Shown: positions 53,324-62,143, counted from the first letter of the stretch. The stretch: 64,000 nt of DNA from SMAG-U1939 sp036376595 (GCA_036376595.1 DASVAA010000004.1:1-64000); one strand, 5' to 3'. Numbers and translations: made by a program. Notes: generated by a model not told the origin, from the sequence alone.

Positions 53324-53596
53324 ATGCCACGCTATCTTGTCGAGCGCAGCTTTCCGCAGGGGCTGCAGATTCCCGCCACCGAAGAAGGCGCCACCATCTG
53401 CCTGAATGTCGTCACCAACAACGCCGACGATGGCGTCACGTGGGTCCATTCCTACGTCTCCGACGACAAGTCGAAGACCTACTGCATCTACGACGGGCCG
53501 AACCCAGAGGCCATCCGCAATGCAGCCAAGCGCAACGGACTCCCGATCGACCGTATCACGCGGGTGAGCGTGCTCGATCCCTATTTCCACCGCTAG
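53324..53596 (+). CDS. DUF4242 domain protein
   Basis: 90 residues (AGAGGAG before ATG 53324). Pattern PRYLVERSFPQGL, GVTWVHSYVSDDKSKTYCIYDGPNPEAIRNAAKRNGLPIDRITRVSVLDP fits DUF4242. A characterised member, SCO4226 of Streptomyces, binds nickel; the Cys and His in WVHSYVS and TYCIYDGP are conserved candidates for metal binding. The next gene begins 12 bases after its stop, with a TAGGAGG site at the stop, so they form an operon. Confidence 0.85.
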   Translation: MPRYLVERSFPQGLQIPATEEGATICLNVVTNNADDGVTWVHSYVSDDKSKTYCIYDGPNPEAIRNAAKRNGLPIDRITRVSVLDPYFHR

Positions 53597-53607
53597 GAGG
53601 ACATCTC

Positions 53608-54159
53608 ATGCACCGCACCAAGTTCGCGGTTGTGATCGCCCTCGCCGCGGTCGCCGTCACACTGCTCGGCAGTGCACCTGCTGCCACCGCCCATGGTGGT
53701 CCTGGTGATGACGGGCTCGCCGCCGTCCGCGCCGCGACCGCCCGCTACCACGACGTGGCCGTGGCGCAAGCGCACGGGTATGCACTGTTCACTGATGCGG
53801 CAGGCATCGCCTGCATCGCCAATCCACCGCTTGGCGCCATGGGAATCCACTACGTTAACGGTGACCTGGTGGCGAGCGGAAAGATCGATGCCCTCCGGCC
53901 GCAGGCAATGGTCTACGAGCCTGACAAGCACGCTCAACTGCACCTGGTAGCTGTCGAATACATCGCCTTCCAGCAGCCGTGGGACGCAACGCACAGCATG
54001 GCGCCGATGCTCTTCGGCCAGATGTTCATGCTGACGACGGCCCCCAACCGCTTTGGACTGCCGGCGTTCTATTCGCTGCACGCCTGGATCTGGAAGCACA
54101 ATCCCAGCGGCATGTTCAGCATGTGGAACCCGCAGGTAACCTGCAACGCGGAGGCGTAG
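53608..54159 (+). CDS. Secreted hypothetical protein
   Basis: 183 residues. Signal peptide FAVVIALAAVAVTLLGSAPAATA with cleavage near residue 28. The mature protein starts HGGPGDDGLAAVRAATARYHD. Conserved-looking blocks: GYALFTDAAGIACIANPPLGAMGIHYVNGDL, PQAMVYEPDKHAQLHLVAVEYIAFQQ, MLFGQMFMLTTAPNRFGLPAFYSLHAWIWKHNPSGMFSMWNPQVTC. Two Cys could form a disulfide; several His and Met are conserved in homologues I recall from actinobacteria and Chloroflexota. Function unknown. Same operon as the DUF4242 gene. Confidence 0.8.
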   Translation: MHRTKFAVVIALAAVAVTLLGSAPAATAHGGPGDDGLAAVRAATARYHDVAVAQAHGYALFTDAAGIACIANPPLGAMGIHYVNGDLVASGKIDALRPQAMVYEPDKHAQLHLVAVEYIAFQQPWDATHSMAPMLFGQMFMLTTAPNRFGLPAFYSLHAWIWKHNPSGMFSMWNPQVTCNAEA

Positions 54160-54241
54160 CATCCTTCAGAGTGTGGCTCAAGTGGCCGCGCCCATGCCCG
54201 GTGGCTGGCATGATCGCCAACCGCCCCATGCGCGCGGTCGC

Positions 54242-55447
54242 CTACTTGAACGCCGACTGCCCCGTCACCTCACGGCCGACGATCAGCGATTGGATCGTGT
54301 CGGTGCCCTCGTAAGTGAAGACCGCCTCGATGTCGGCGAAGTGGCGCGCCACCTGGTAGTCCAGCAGGACGCCGTTGCCGCCGAGCATCTCGCGCGCCTC
54401 GGCCACCACCTCGCGTGCTAACCTCGCGTTGTTCATCTTGGCAAGCGAGGCCATGCCTTCGGTCATCTTACCCTCGGCCTGAAGCTGCGCCAGGCGGAAG
54501 CAGAGCAATTGCATCGTGGTGACGTTGGCAAGCATGCCAGCGAGCTTGTTCTGGATCAGTTGGAAGCTGGCGAGCGGCTGGCCGAACTGCACGCGCTCCT
54601 GGGAGTACTTCAGCGCGATCTCGTAGGCCGCCATCGCGTGGCCGATGGCCTCCCAGGCGACGCCCGAGCGCGTGGCGGTCAGCACGCGGGCGGTATCCTT
54701 GAAGCTGCGGGCGTTGGCGAGGCGGTTCTCTGCCGGCACGCGCACGTTGTCGAGCACGATGTCAGCCTGCCAGACGGCGCGCTTGGCGACCTTGCCGGTC
54801 ATTACCTCGGCGTCGTAGCCCGGCGTGCCCTTCTCGACCACGAAGCCGCTCACCTGTCCCGTCGCGTCGTCGCGTGCCCAGATGATGACGAGGTCAGCGA
54901 ACGAGGCGTTGCCGATCCAGCGCTTGGCGCCATTGAGCACGTAGGCATCGCCGTCGCGGTGCGCGCGGGTCTCCAGCGCCACGGCGTCGGAGCCGTGCTT
55001 TGGCTCAGTGAGGCCGAAGGCGCCGATCTTCTCCATGCGCGCCATCGCCGGCAGCCAGCGTTGCTTCTGCTCTTCGGAGCCGAGCATGGCGACGGATTGC
55101 ATGGCGAGGCCGGAGTGGACGCCGAAGAAGGTGGCGACCGAGGCGTCGCCACGCGCCAGCTCCTGCATGCAGAGGCCGGTGGCGAGCGGGCTGAGGCCGG
55201 GGCAGCCGTAGCCCTCGATGCTGGCGCCGGTGATGCCGAGTGCGGCAAGCTTGGGCACCAGCTCGAAGGGGAACTCGGCGCGCTCCCAGTAGCCGTTGAT
55301 GACCGGGATCACCTCGGTGTCGCAGAAGGCGCGCACCGTGTCGCGCACCTCGCGCTCCCGCGGCGTGAGTAGCTCGTCGGTACGGTAGAAGTCGGTGCCC
55401 TGCGAGAAGGCGATGCCCTCCGGCGAGGGGAAAGTATCGTGCGGCAT
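54242..55447 (-). CDS. Acyl-CoA dehydrogenase (glutaryl-CoA dehydrogenase-like)
   Basis: 401 residues from ATG 55447 (AAAGGAT upstream). Motifs: IEGYGCPGLSPLATGLCMQEL, FGVHSGLAMQSVAMLGSEEQK, FGLTEPKHGSDAVALETRA, LNGAKRWIGNASFADLVIIWARD, VAWEAIGHAMAAYEIALKYSQERVQFG, EMLGGNGVLLDYQVARHFADIEAVFTYEGTDTIQSLI. The Glu of TYEGTDTIQ is the catalytic base and the first blocks match the GCDH group, which dehydrogenates and decarboxylates glutaryl-CoA (lysine/tryptophan and aromatic breakdown). Decarboxylating activity needs biochemical proof. Confidence 0.92.
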   Translation of the reverse strand: MPHDTFPSPEGIAFSQGTDFYRTDELLTPREREVRDTVRAFCDTEVIPVINGYWERAEFPFELVPKLAALGITGASIEGYGCPGLSPLATGLCMQELARGDASVATFFGVHSGLAMQSVAMLGSEEQKQRWLPAMARMEKIGAFGLTEPKHGSDAVALETRAHRDGDAYVLNGAKRWIGNASFADLVIIWARDDATGQVSGFVVEKGTPGYDAEVMTGKVAKRAVWQADIVLDNVRVPAENRLANARSFKDTARVLTATRSGVAWEAIGHAMAAYEIALKYSQERVQFGQPLASFQLIQNKLAGMLANVTTMQLLCFRLAQLQAEGKMTEGMASLAKMNNARLAREVVAEAREMLGGNGVLLDYQVARHFADIEAVFTYEGTDTIQSLIVGREVTGQSAFK

Positions 55448-55766
55448 GGCGTGGGATCCTTTGACCTAACCCCCCAAGCCCACTTCCCTGCGAGGGAAGG
55501 GGGAGATATGGGGAGTGTCGTGCGGCGTGACGTAATGTGCCAGGGGAGATTGTAGCGCGGGCGCGGGCGAGCCTGCTGACCATACATGCAGGCAGACGAA
55601 CAGATCAGGTGTTGGGGACGCGATGCGTCGCGCCGGGCGTGCCGCGCGATCCTTGCCCCCGCCGGCACGCTCATCTATCAAGGAATCGCCGGACGAGGAC
55701 CGCGAATGTGGGTGTCTCTTGGTCCATTGCTGGGAGCAGCCGAATTTAGTTCATCCCGTGCCGCCC
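55448..55766. other. Intergenic region with family 4 repeat
   Basis: 319 bases. 55464-55507 is a CTAACCCCCCAAGCCCACTT...GAGGGAAGGGGGAG element, imperfect inverted repeat like the one at 16092. No gene is supported. Confidence 0.6.
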
Positions 55767-56678
55767 TTAGCCCTCTGCATGCGTCGCATCTCGTGAGTTC
55801 GACCTTCGGCCGCCACTATGCAGGCCAGCGCGCTGAACGAGCCATCGTAGGGCAGGCCAAAGTGCCATGAGCAGCAAGGCGAGGACCACTGCTCCGGCCG
55901 CTAGCGCCAGCAGGAGCGTGGAGAGCAGAGCATCGTAGACTACAAAAGCGCCACGCTTTAGCCCCGGCACAATGCCTTCAGACTTGGCAAGCGTGAGGCG
56001 CGTCTGCGTGAGGTTGATGACGAGCAGATCGCCATCGCTCGCATAGTAATCGCCGCCGCCGTTATACGCGACGAAGATGGGAGCGGCAAACGCGGCATAC
56101 GATTCGCTCACCACCAGACCCGTTGCTGCCAGGTCAGCGCCGACGGCGTTGCGTTCCAGGTCAACCGTGGGCAAGATGTGATGGGTGGGCAGATGGTTGG
56201 TCCCGCTCAACTCAATGCCGTGATCATAGGACGTCTGCCCCAACCAGAGCGACTGCCCGCCGACGTCGGTTCCCGCAGTCCACAGCCGGATATGGCCGCG
56301 GTTTTGGACATCGTTGGTGGGCTTCTCGAACGCCAGATCCTGGGCATGCCCAAAGACATACAGGTTGCTGACTGGCGCGGTAGGGTAGCTGCGATGGGCA
56401 AGGCTATCGGCGGCAATCCGCGCGGAGGTTTGCGGGGTAATGGGATCGGGAATCAGCCACCCGGCGTGCCGAAAACCCTGGGTGATCTGCTGCTCGCTGC
56501 CGATAATCACAATGTTGAGTGGGTCGCCCGCGGCTCCCGATACGGTGTGGGTGATGCGTGGCAAGGTCGGGAAGTCATAGGTGTAGGGATAAAAGCGAAT
56601 GAGCAGTAGCACCAGCGCCAGCACGACCAATGCCGCGAGACTCAGCAAGGTGATGCCGCCACGCCACTGTTTGCCCAT
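55767..56678 (-). CDS. LssY C-terminal-like membrane protein
   Basis: 303 residues from ATG 56678 (GAGGGAACAG upstream; the GTG 56699 upstream has no site). N-terminal helix (GGITLLSLAALVVLALVLLLI), then an outer domain: DPLNIVIIGSEQQITQGFRHAGWLIPDPIT, SNLYVFGHAQDLAFEKPTND, HIRLWTAG, GQSLWLGQTSYDHGIEL, HILPTVDLERNAV. A C-terminal helix follows (LLLALAAGAVVLALLLMALWPAL). The core matches the LssY C-terminal domain, found fused to PAP2 phosphatases in Legionella; function unknown. Here it stands alone between two membrane helices. Confidence 0.82.
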   Translation of the reverse strand: MGKQWRGGITLLSLAALVVLALVLLLIRFYPYTYDFPTLPRITHTVSGAAGDPLNIVIIGSEQQITQGFRHAGWLIPDPITPQTSARIAADSLAHRSYPTAPVSNLYVFGHAQDLAFEKPTNDVQNRGHIRLWTAGTDVGGQSLWLGQTSYDHGIELSGTNHLPTHHILPTVDLERNAVGADLAATGLVVSESYAAFAAPIFVAYNGGGDYYASDGDLLVINLTQTRLTLAKSEGIVPGLKRGAFVVYDALLSTLLLALAAGAVVLALLLMALWPALRWLVQRAGLHSGGRRSNSRDATHAEG

Positions 56679-56973
56679 CTGTTCCCTCGCCGTTGTCACG
56701 AGCGAGCGGGTGTCTCGATCTGGTCGAGCGCCTGCTGGTTGCTCTTGGCACCGCAGACCGGCCCACGATCAGCGCTCGTTGCCATCGCGCTCACCTCCAC
56801 TCGGCGTCCCCTCCGTTGTAGCACGCGCTTGTGATGCGTGTCACCTTGGATGCGCCCATGGTACGCGAGAACATGCCGAAGCTTCCCATCTCTTCACAAC
56901 TCGCCCCGAAACGCGCGGTCCAGCACCGTGTGCAGCGGCGCTTCCAATCCCATCCGGCGCTTCTCAGGTCGAA
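56679..56973. other. Intergenic region upstream of the SufR-like gene
   Basis: About 295 bases with no recognised repeat or gene; the promoter of the next gene follows. Confidence 0.4.
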
Positions 56974-57019
56974 TTTGTCAAATATCATCTTGACAAACTG
57001 GGCGAGCATGACCTATGCT
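56974..57019 (+). promoter_or_regulatory. Promoter with inverted-repeat operator before the SufR-like gene
   Basis: -35 TTGACA (56990-56995) and -10 TATGCT (57014-57019), 18 bases apart. TTTGTCAA (56974-56981) and TTGACAAA (56990-56997) form a perfect 8-base inverted repeat with 8-base spacer that covers the -35 box. Binding there would block transcription; autoregulation by the SufR-like protein is likely. Confidence 0.75.
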
Positions 57020-57084
57020 CTGAGTGGATCGGTGCGACGCATCACGTGCCGGACAGCAACGCGACGCGAGAGGAGGCGGAGACC

Positions 57085-57786
57085 ATGCCAGACACCGGGA
57101 CCACCGGGGGCGGCTGGGATCAGCGCTTCCTGGGGAGCACGCGGGGCCAGCTCATCGTGCTGCTGCGCCGCGGCCCGCGCACCGTCGAAGAGCTGGCGGC
57201 GGCGGTCGGTCTGACCGACAACGCCGTGCGCGCCCACCTGGCGGCGCTGGAGCGCGACGGCATGGCGCGCGTGCTGGGTGTGCGACGCGGCGGCGGCAGC
57301 GGCAAGCCAGCGTACGAGTACGTGCTGACACCGGCGGCCGAGCGGGTGTTTCCCAAACCGTATGCCGATATGCTGGGCACGCTCTATGATGTACTTGGCG
57401 AGCGGCTGCCGGCGACGGAGCTGGAGACGCTGGCGCGCGAAACGGGCCGGCGCATGGCACGGCGCTTGGAGGTCGGCGGCAACGGCGATGGCGGCGAGCG
57501 CACATGCCGCCACGGTGCGGAGGGTGCCGTCGCGGCGCTCAACGCGATGGGCGGTCTGGCCGAGCTGGAGGTCTGCGACCAGAGCGGCGCGCGGACGATC
57601 CACGCGCACACCTGCCCGCTGGCCGAGGTGGTGACACGCCACCCCGGCGCCTGCGCGCTGGCCCAGGAATTCGTCTCGGGGTTGGCAGGTGTGCCGGTGC
57701 GGGCGGAGTGCTCGCTGGATGAGCGCCCGCACTGCCGCTTCACGCTGCGCGAGGACTCCCTGGCGCACGAGGATGAGAGAAATTAG
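57085..57786 (+). CDS. SufR-like iron-sulfur transcriptional regulator
   Basis: 233 residues from ATG 57085 (AGGAGGCGGAG upstream). N-terminal winged helix: GQLIVLLRRGPRTVEELAAAVGLTDNAVRAHLAALERDGM. A four-Cys cluster in the C-terminal half (HTCPLAEVV, GACALAQEFV, RAECSLDERPHC) matches the Cys spacing of SufR, whose Fe-S cluster controls DNA binding. The promoter has an inverted repeat over its -35 box. The next gene is folE, only nine bases on, so it may instead, or also, control pterin synthesis. No suf gene is in the window, so the regulon is unknown. Confidence 0.82.
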   Translation: MPDTGTTGGGWDQRFLGSTRGQLIVLLRRGPRTVEELAAAVGLTDNAVRAHLAALERDGMARVLGVRRGGGSGKPAYEYVLTPAAERVFPKPYADMLGTLYDVLGERLPATELETLARETGRRMARRLEVGGNGDGGERTCRHGAEGAVAALNAMGGLAELEVCDQSGARTIHAHTCPLAEVVTRHPGACALAQEFVSGLAGVPVRAECSLDERPHCRFTLREDSLAHEDERN

Positions 57787-57795
57787 AGGTATCTG

Positions 57796-58455
57796 ATGGC
57801 GATTGAGCTGGACAGGCAGGCGGAGGACATCGAGGACTTTGACGGCGCGCTGGAGCTGCACCGACGGCACATCTCACAGGAGCAGATGCGCAAGTTCGAG
57901 GGCTACGCGGCCGAGATCTTCGGCGCGATGGGTCTCGACCTGCATACCACGGCCACCAAGGACACGCCGCATCGCTTCATCAAGGCGCTCTTCGATTCCA
58001 CCTCCGGCTACGACGGCGATCCCAAGCTGGTCACCGTCTTTGACGTCGAGTGTCGCGGCGAGCCTGACTGCCAGACCAGCCAGGTGATCGAGGGACCGAT
58101 CCCGTTCTATGCGCTCTGCGAGCATCACGCCCTGCCGTTCTATGGCCGCGCCTACGTCGGCTACATCGCCCACGAGCACATCATCGGCATCTCCAAGCTC
58201 ACGCGCATGGTGCGCCTCTTCGCCCGCCGCTTTACCGTGCAGGAGCGCGTGGCGCAGCAGATCGCCGACGCGCTGGAGGCAACGCTCGCGCCGCACGGTG
58301 TGGCCGTCTACCTCGAAGCGCACCACCTCTGCACGCAGATGCGCGGCGTCTCCGAGTCGTCGCCGATGACACGCACCACCTGCTGGCGCGGCGAGTTCGC
58401 CGAGCATCCCGAGCTACGGGCCGAGTTCCTCCAGGCGTGCGGCGTCAGGGGATAG
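57796..58455 (+). CDS. folE: GTP cyclohydrolase I
   Basis: 219 residues, the normal size for type I. Zinc and catalytic motifs: FYALCEHHALPFYGRAYVGYIAHEHIIGISKL (Cys and two His), RRFTVQERVAQQIADAL, EAHHLCTQMRGV (second Cys). It makes 7,8-dihydroneopterin triphosphate from GTP, the first step of folate and tetrahydropterin synthesis, also used for queuosine. It is nine bases after a SufR-like regulator gene and 175 bases before a RibD-C-type reductase. A family 1 repeat starts at its stop. Confidence 0.96.
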   Translation: MAIELDRQAEDIEDFDGALELHRRHISQEQMRKFEGYAAEIFGAMGLDLHTTATKDTPHRFIKALFDSTSGYDGDPKLVTVFDVECRGEPDCQTSQVIEGPIPFYALCEHHALPFYGRAYVGYIAHEHIIGISKLTRMVRLFARRFTVQERVAQQIADALEATLAPHGVAVYLEAHHLCTQMRGVSESSPMTRTTCWRGEFAEHPELRAEFLQACGVRG

Positions 58456-58585
58456 GTAACGGCGAACCCGGAGTCCGCGGAGCAGGAGTGAGATTCACCA
58501 CAGAGGCAACGGAGGAGAGGGAGGGGAGAGAGCAATCGTGGAGGTGCGCGGCGAAGATGCGTAGGGGCGTCCGGTGGACGCCCAC
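58456..58585 (+). repeat. Family 1 repeat followed by a family 2 hairpin unit
   Basis: 58456-58560 is an AG-rich copy (GGAGTCCGCGGAGCAGG, ACCACAGAGGCAACGGAGG). 58562-58585 is one GGGGCGTCCGGTGGACGCCC unit directly joined to it. Confidence 0.8.
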
Positions 58586-58630
58586 CAAGCCCCTCGCGCA
58601 CAACGGTTTCAGCTCAAGGGAGGTGAGCGC

Positions 58631-59539
58631 ATGAGCGACGAGCAGCATCAGCAACGACGCGAAGACGAGCCGGCGCTGACCCCGCTGGACACGCTCTACG
58701 ACGCCGCGCGGGGCGAGCCGCTGCCGCTGCCCCCAGAGCTGGCGGCGCTCTATGGCCCGCTGCGCCTGCCCACCCCGCCAGCTGCCGCCTCCGCTGGCCG
58801 GCCACTGATGATCTCAAACTTCGTCAGCACGCTCGACGGCGTGGTGGCGCTCGCGGAGCCGGGCTACGCGGGCGGCGGGGCGATCAGCGGCTACGACAAG
58901 CACGACCGGGCGGTGATGGGCCTGCTGCGCGCGATCAGCGACGCGGTGGTCGTCGGCGCCGGCACGCTGCGTTCGGTGCCGCGCAGTCTGTGGACCGCCG
59001 AGCACATCTATCCACCGCTCGCACCGGCCTATGCCGCGCTGCGCGCCGCGCTGGGCAAGCCGGAGCCGCCGCTGAACGTAATCGTCACGGCGCATGGGGC
59101 GCTCGATCTGGCACTGCCGGTCTTCGCCTCGGGCGCGGTGCCGGCGCTGATCGTTACCACGCCGCGGGGAGCCGAGCGCCTCGCGGCCGAGACGCTGCCA
59201 CCCGGCGTGCGCGTGGCGGCTGGCGGTGATGTCGATCGCGTCAGCGCCCCCGATGTGCTCGCCGCAATCCATAATGTGCGCCCGGCGAGCACGACGATCC
59301 TGGTCGAGGGCGGTCCGCAGTTGATGGCCGACTTCTTCACCGCGCACCTGATTGACGATCTCTTCCTTACGCTGGCGCCGCAGGTCGCCGGGCGCGCCGC
59401 CGCCAGTCCGCGACCCAGTCTGGTGGAGGGCGCGCTCTTCCTGCCGGCGCAGCCACTGTGGAGCACACTTGTCAGCATGCGGCGCGGCGACAGCCATCTC
59501 TTCCTGCGCTATGGGTTCAACCCCAGTCCAGAGGGCTGA
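58631..59539 (+). CDS. RibD C-terminal/dihydrofolate-reductase-like protein
   Basis: 302 residues from ATG 58631 (AGGGAGGTGAG upstream). After 60 residues: RPLMISNFVSTLDGVVALAEPG, SGYDKHDRAVMGLLRAISDAVVVGAGTLRSV, VIVTAHGALDLALPVF, STTILVEGGPQLMADFFTAHLIDDLFLTLAPQVAG. These are the RibD-C/DHFR fold: NADPH-dependent reductases of riboflavin synthesis or related pterin reduction. With folE upstream, a pterin reductase is as likely as a riboflavin one. The 3' end overlaps the convergent next gene by 31 bases. Confidence 0.88.
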   Translation: MSDEQHQQRREDEPALTPLDTLYDAARGEPLPLPPELAALYGPLRLPTPPAAASAGRPLMISNFVSTLDGVVALAEPGYAGGGAISGYDKHDRAVMGLLRAISDAVVVGAGTLRSVPRSLWTAEHIYPPLAPAYAALRAALGKPEPPLNVIVTAHGALDLALPVFASGAVPALIVTTPRGAERLAAETLPPGVRVAAGGDVDRVSAPDVLAAIHNVRPASTTILVEGGPQLMADFFTAHLIDDLFLTLAPQVAGRAAASPRPSLVEGALFLPAQPLWSTLVSMRRGDSHLFLRYGFNPSPEG

Positions 59540-60267
59540 GCGATCTCGCGGCGGCGAATGATGCCGGCGAGGATGATGCCGGTGAGGGTGCCGTAGAACG
59601 TTCCGGGCAGCAGGAGGTAGAGCGCGGTGTACGCACCGCTCCTCAGGAAGGCATACGTGGCGGGTGCGGCGCTGGTGAGCGTCTCCAGCCAGTTGACGCT
59701 GAGGGCGCCGACCAGCAGGCCGGCCAGCGCGGTCGCGGGGATCCACCACAGCCAGATGAGCTGGCGGCGAGTGTGCGGCGCGCTGAGCAGTGGCGCGATG
59801 ACCTGCAGAGCGCCAAACAGGGCGCCATAGATCAGGCCGTGCAGACTGGCGAGCAGGATGGTGCGGTCGTCGTAAGCGGCGCTGGCGGTGGCGTAGGCCG
59901 AACGGCTGGCACCAAGGCCCGGCCACGTGGGATACGGGAAGAAACGCGCATCGAAGGCATCCTGGCCGTACAACGCGAAGTAGAACAGGACGATGGTGGC
60001 GAGCGCCGTCGTGATGAGCCACCAGAGGGGTAGCCTGCTGTCACGGCCGACGGCGCGGCGCAAGAGGGCGAACTGAAGGCCGCCGAACGCCAGCCCAATC
60101 ATGGTGGCGCCATACGGTCCGCAGAGGTAGAGCACGCCGATCAACAATACGCGCAGCAGCGCGATCGACACCGCGTGCGCGGCGATCCAGAGCAGATTCA
60201 GGCGGCGGCTCCATCCGCGGCGCAACCCTTGCGCGCCGCTTCCCATCTGATCCGCTGCGATTTCCAT
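59509..60267 (-). CDS. Hypothetical multi-pass membrane protein
   Basis: 252 residues with about six membrane helices (LLWIAAHAVSIALLRVLLIGVLYL, GATMIGLAFGGLQFALL, WWLITTALATIVLFYFALY, LASLHGLIYGALFGALQVI, LIWLWWIPATALAGLLVG, LLLPGTFYGTLTGIILAGII). I do not recognise the family. The coding ends overlap a convergent gene by 31 bases. Repeats fill the region upstream of its start. Confidence 0.7.
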   Translation of the reverse strand: MEIAADQMGSGAQGLRRGWSRRLNLLWIAAHAVSIALLRVLLIGVLYLCGPYGATMIGLAFGGLQFALLRRAVGRDSRLPLWWLITTALATIVLFYFALYGQDAFDARFFPYPTWPGLGASRSAYATASAAYDDRTILLASLHGLIYGALFGALQVIAPLLSAPHTRRQLIWLWWIPATALAGLLVGALSVNWLETLTSAAPATYAFLRSGAYTALYLLLPGTFYGTLTGIILAGIIRRREIAQPSGLGLNP

Positions 60268-60541
60268 CCGGCGCTCCCCTTCTCACAAGCCTCCACCGAT
60301 AGAGATGGTAGGGCATGCGAGGGGCCGGTGCCAGAGGTCTGGCGGCGAGGGATGTCGCGCAGGCGCCGCGGGCGAGACAGGTCTCGCCCCTACACCGAAT
60401 ACCACGAAGCCGCTTCAATCCTCTGCGTCCTCTGCGGTTCCCCCCTTCTCGCTCCTCCTTCGCGATCTTCGCGCTTGCTTCGCGTTCTCTCTGCTCTCTC
60501 TCCTCCTCTGCGCCCTCTGCGCCCTCTGCGCCCTCTGCGGT
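60268..60541. repeat. Intergenic region with repeats, family 1 on the minus strand
   Basis: 60370-60395 is a GGGCGAGACAGGTCTCGCCCC palindrome. 60412-60541 is a family 1 copy on the minus strand that begins at the stop of the next gene (ACCGCAGAGG, three GGCGCAGAG units, GAGAGAACGCGAAG, GATCGCGAAGG, GAACCGCAGAGGACGCAGAGG). Confidence 0.8.
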
Positions 60542-61264
60542 TTATCCCTCCGCCTGTGGTTCTTCCCAGCCCGCGTCGTCGTCCTGGAAGAGCGCCTCCG
60601 GCCCGTACTTGGCGACCAGCCGCAGCAGGTGGCGCTCGCCGTACTCCGCGGGCACGTAGACCAGCGCGTCGTCGGGCAGCGCAGCGGCACGTGCCGTCGC
60701 TGGCAGCCACTCGACCGCCGGCTGCGCCAGCAGCTCGGCGAACGGCATGCCACGCATCGCCAGCCGCAGCGCATCGGGGGCCAGCCAGAGAAGCCCGGAC
60801 GCGCCATCGTCTACATCGCCACCGCCCGCGGCCTCAGTGAGTGCGGGCGGACCAATGAGCCGCGCGCGGTAGACCGTCACGATGACGCGCCGCAGCGTGG
60901 GTGTAGCCGCGACGTGCAGCGGCGCCTCACGCTCCAGGCGCAGCAGCGGCAGCGGCTCGTCACCCAGCTGCGTGGGCAGCCGGTCAATGCGGTGTACCTC
61001 CGAGGGGCCGTAGAGCTGGCGGCTGGCGATCAGTCGCGCCGCTCGGCCTAGCGTGCGGCGTCCCAGGCCGTCCGCCGTCGTATGCGGCAATGTGCCCGGC
61101 TCCTGCACGCATCCGGGCAGCTCCAGCGGCACGAAGGTATAGCCCGCGTTGGTGTGCCAGCGGCTTCGCCCACCGGCGAGCAGCGCGAGCCGTCCCGTGC
61201 GGGCAATTGCCAGCGCCAGCAGCCGCAGTGGACCGAAGCGGTCCGCGCCGCTCGTCTCATCCAT
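60542..61264 (-). CDS. Hypothetical protein
   Basis: 240 residues, soluble. The order of blocks (HTNAGYTFVPLELPGCVQEPG, RLGDEPLPLLRLEREAPL, VIVTVYRARLIGPPAL, GLLWLAPDALRLAMRGMPFAELLAQP) suggests a Nudix-like fold without a Nudix box; this is a guess. Its C-terminus is acidic (QDDDAGWEEPQAEG) and a repeat follows at once. Start ATG 61264. Function unknown. Confidence 0.65.
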   Translation of the reverse strand: MDETSGADRFGPLRLLALAIARTGRLALLAGGRSRWHTNAGYTFVPLELPGCVQEPGTLPHTTADGLGRRTLGRAARLIASRQLYGPSEVHRIDRLPTQLGDEPLPLLRLEREAPLHVAATPTLRRVIVTVYRARLIGPPALTEAAGGGDVDDGASGLLWLAPDALRLAMRGMPFAELLAQPAVEWLPATARAAALPDDALVYVPAEYGERHLLRLVAKYGPEALFQDDDAGWEEPQAEG

Positions 61265-61398
61265 GCTCTGCGCTCACTCCCCTTGTCGCCTCTCAGCCAC
61301 GCCGCCGCCGGCTCCAGGTCCCAGCCCGCACAGATCAAGAAAGGGGGCGACCGCCTCGGCCACCCCCCATCGTGTCTGGCGCAATCGCGAAGTATGCC

Positions 61399-61947
61399 CT
61401 AGTACGGGCGCCGCTCGCGCTTGGGCGGGCGCTGTTGCGGGCGCTTGGGCCGCCGGCCGCCGGTACCGCCGCCACCGCCCCACTCGTCCTCTTCCTCGTC
61501 CTCGTCGTAGAAATCGCCCAGGTCTTCCTCTGCCTCGTCGGCCGGAGCCTCTCCCGCCTGCCCAGCGTATTCTTCGGCTGGCTCAGCGGTCGTGGTGAAG
61601 GGAGCGAAGTCCTCGATGGCGCCGCCCTCGATGTCGGGGACCTCGGCGGAATCCATCGCGGCGGAATCCTGCATCAGCTTGTCAATGTTGGCCAGGTCGG
61701 CGAGTGAGGTCAGCACCGGGCGCGACTCTGCCTTCTTCTCCACCTTCGGCTTGGCGGCGGGCTTGGGCGCCGGCTTGGGCAGCTCGAGCTCCGGCTCAGG
61801 CTCCTCGTACTCGTCAAACTCCGCTTCCGGCTCGACCGTCTCGACGGCGTGCTGCGGGGCGATGCCCGCCTGCCCCAGCGCGACCTCGATCCAGAACTTC
61901 GAATAATAGTGGGGCCGCTCGTCGGTGCCGAGCGTGTCTTTGCGCAT
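61399..61947 (-). CDS. Hypothetical disordered acidic protein
   Basis: 182 residues. The first 35 residues (MRKDTLGTDERPHYYSKFWIEVALG) are likely a folded or binding motif. The rest is rich in Glu, Pro, Ala and Lys, then a run of Asp/Glu (EEDLGDFYDEDEEEDEWG), then Gly and an Arg/Pro/Lys-rich end (RRPKRPQQRPPKRERRPY). It is probably disordered and may bind nucleic acid or ribosomes. ATG 61950 directly before is an alternative start. Not recognised. Confidence 0.65.
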   Translation of the reverse strand: MRKDTLGTDERPHYYSKFWIEVALGQAGIAPQHAVETVEPEAEFDEYEEPEPELELPKPAPKPAAKPKVEKKAESRPVLTSLADLANIDKLMQDSAAMDSAEVPDIEGGAIEDFAPFTTTAEPAEEYAGQAGEAPADEAEEDLGDFYDEDEEEDEWGGGGGTGGRRPKRPQQRPPKRERRPY

Positions 61948-62114
61948 CATTTCGTGATCTTCTCTTCCGCCTCGCTTGGGCAGCCAGATCGGCATCAGTG
62001 TACACCGCCGGCTGGGGACGCCTCGCGTCATGGCCGCTCCGGCATAGGCGGCAGGCACGACGAACCCGCGCCGGCCAGAGCACTTCCCCCGATTCTATGC
62101 CCGCGCGCGGCCAA

Positions 62115-62143
62115 TTGTCAAGCGTCACAAGCGCGCGTATACT
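62115..62143 (+). promoter_or_regulatory. Promoter of the pentapeptide-repeat gene
   Basis: -35 TTGTCA (62115-62120) and -10 TATACT (62138-62143), 17 bases apart, about 67 bases before the start codon. Confidence 0.8.
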
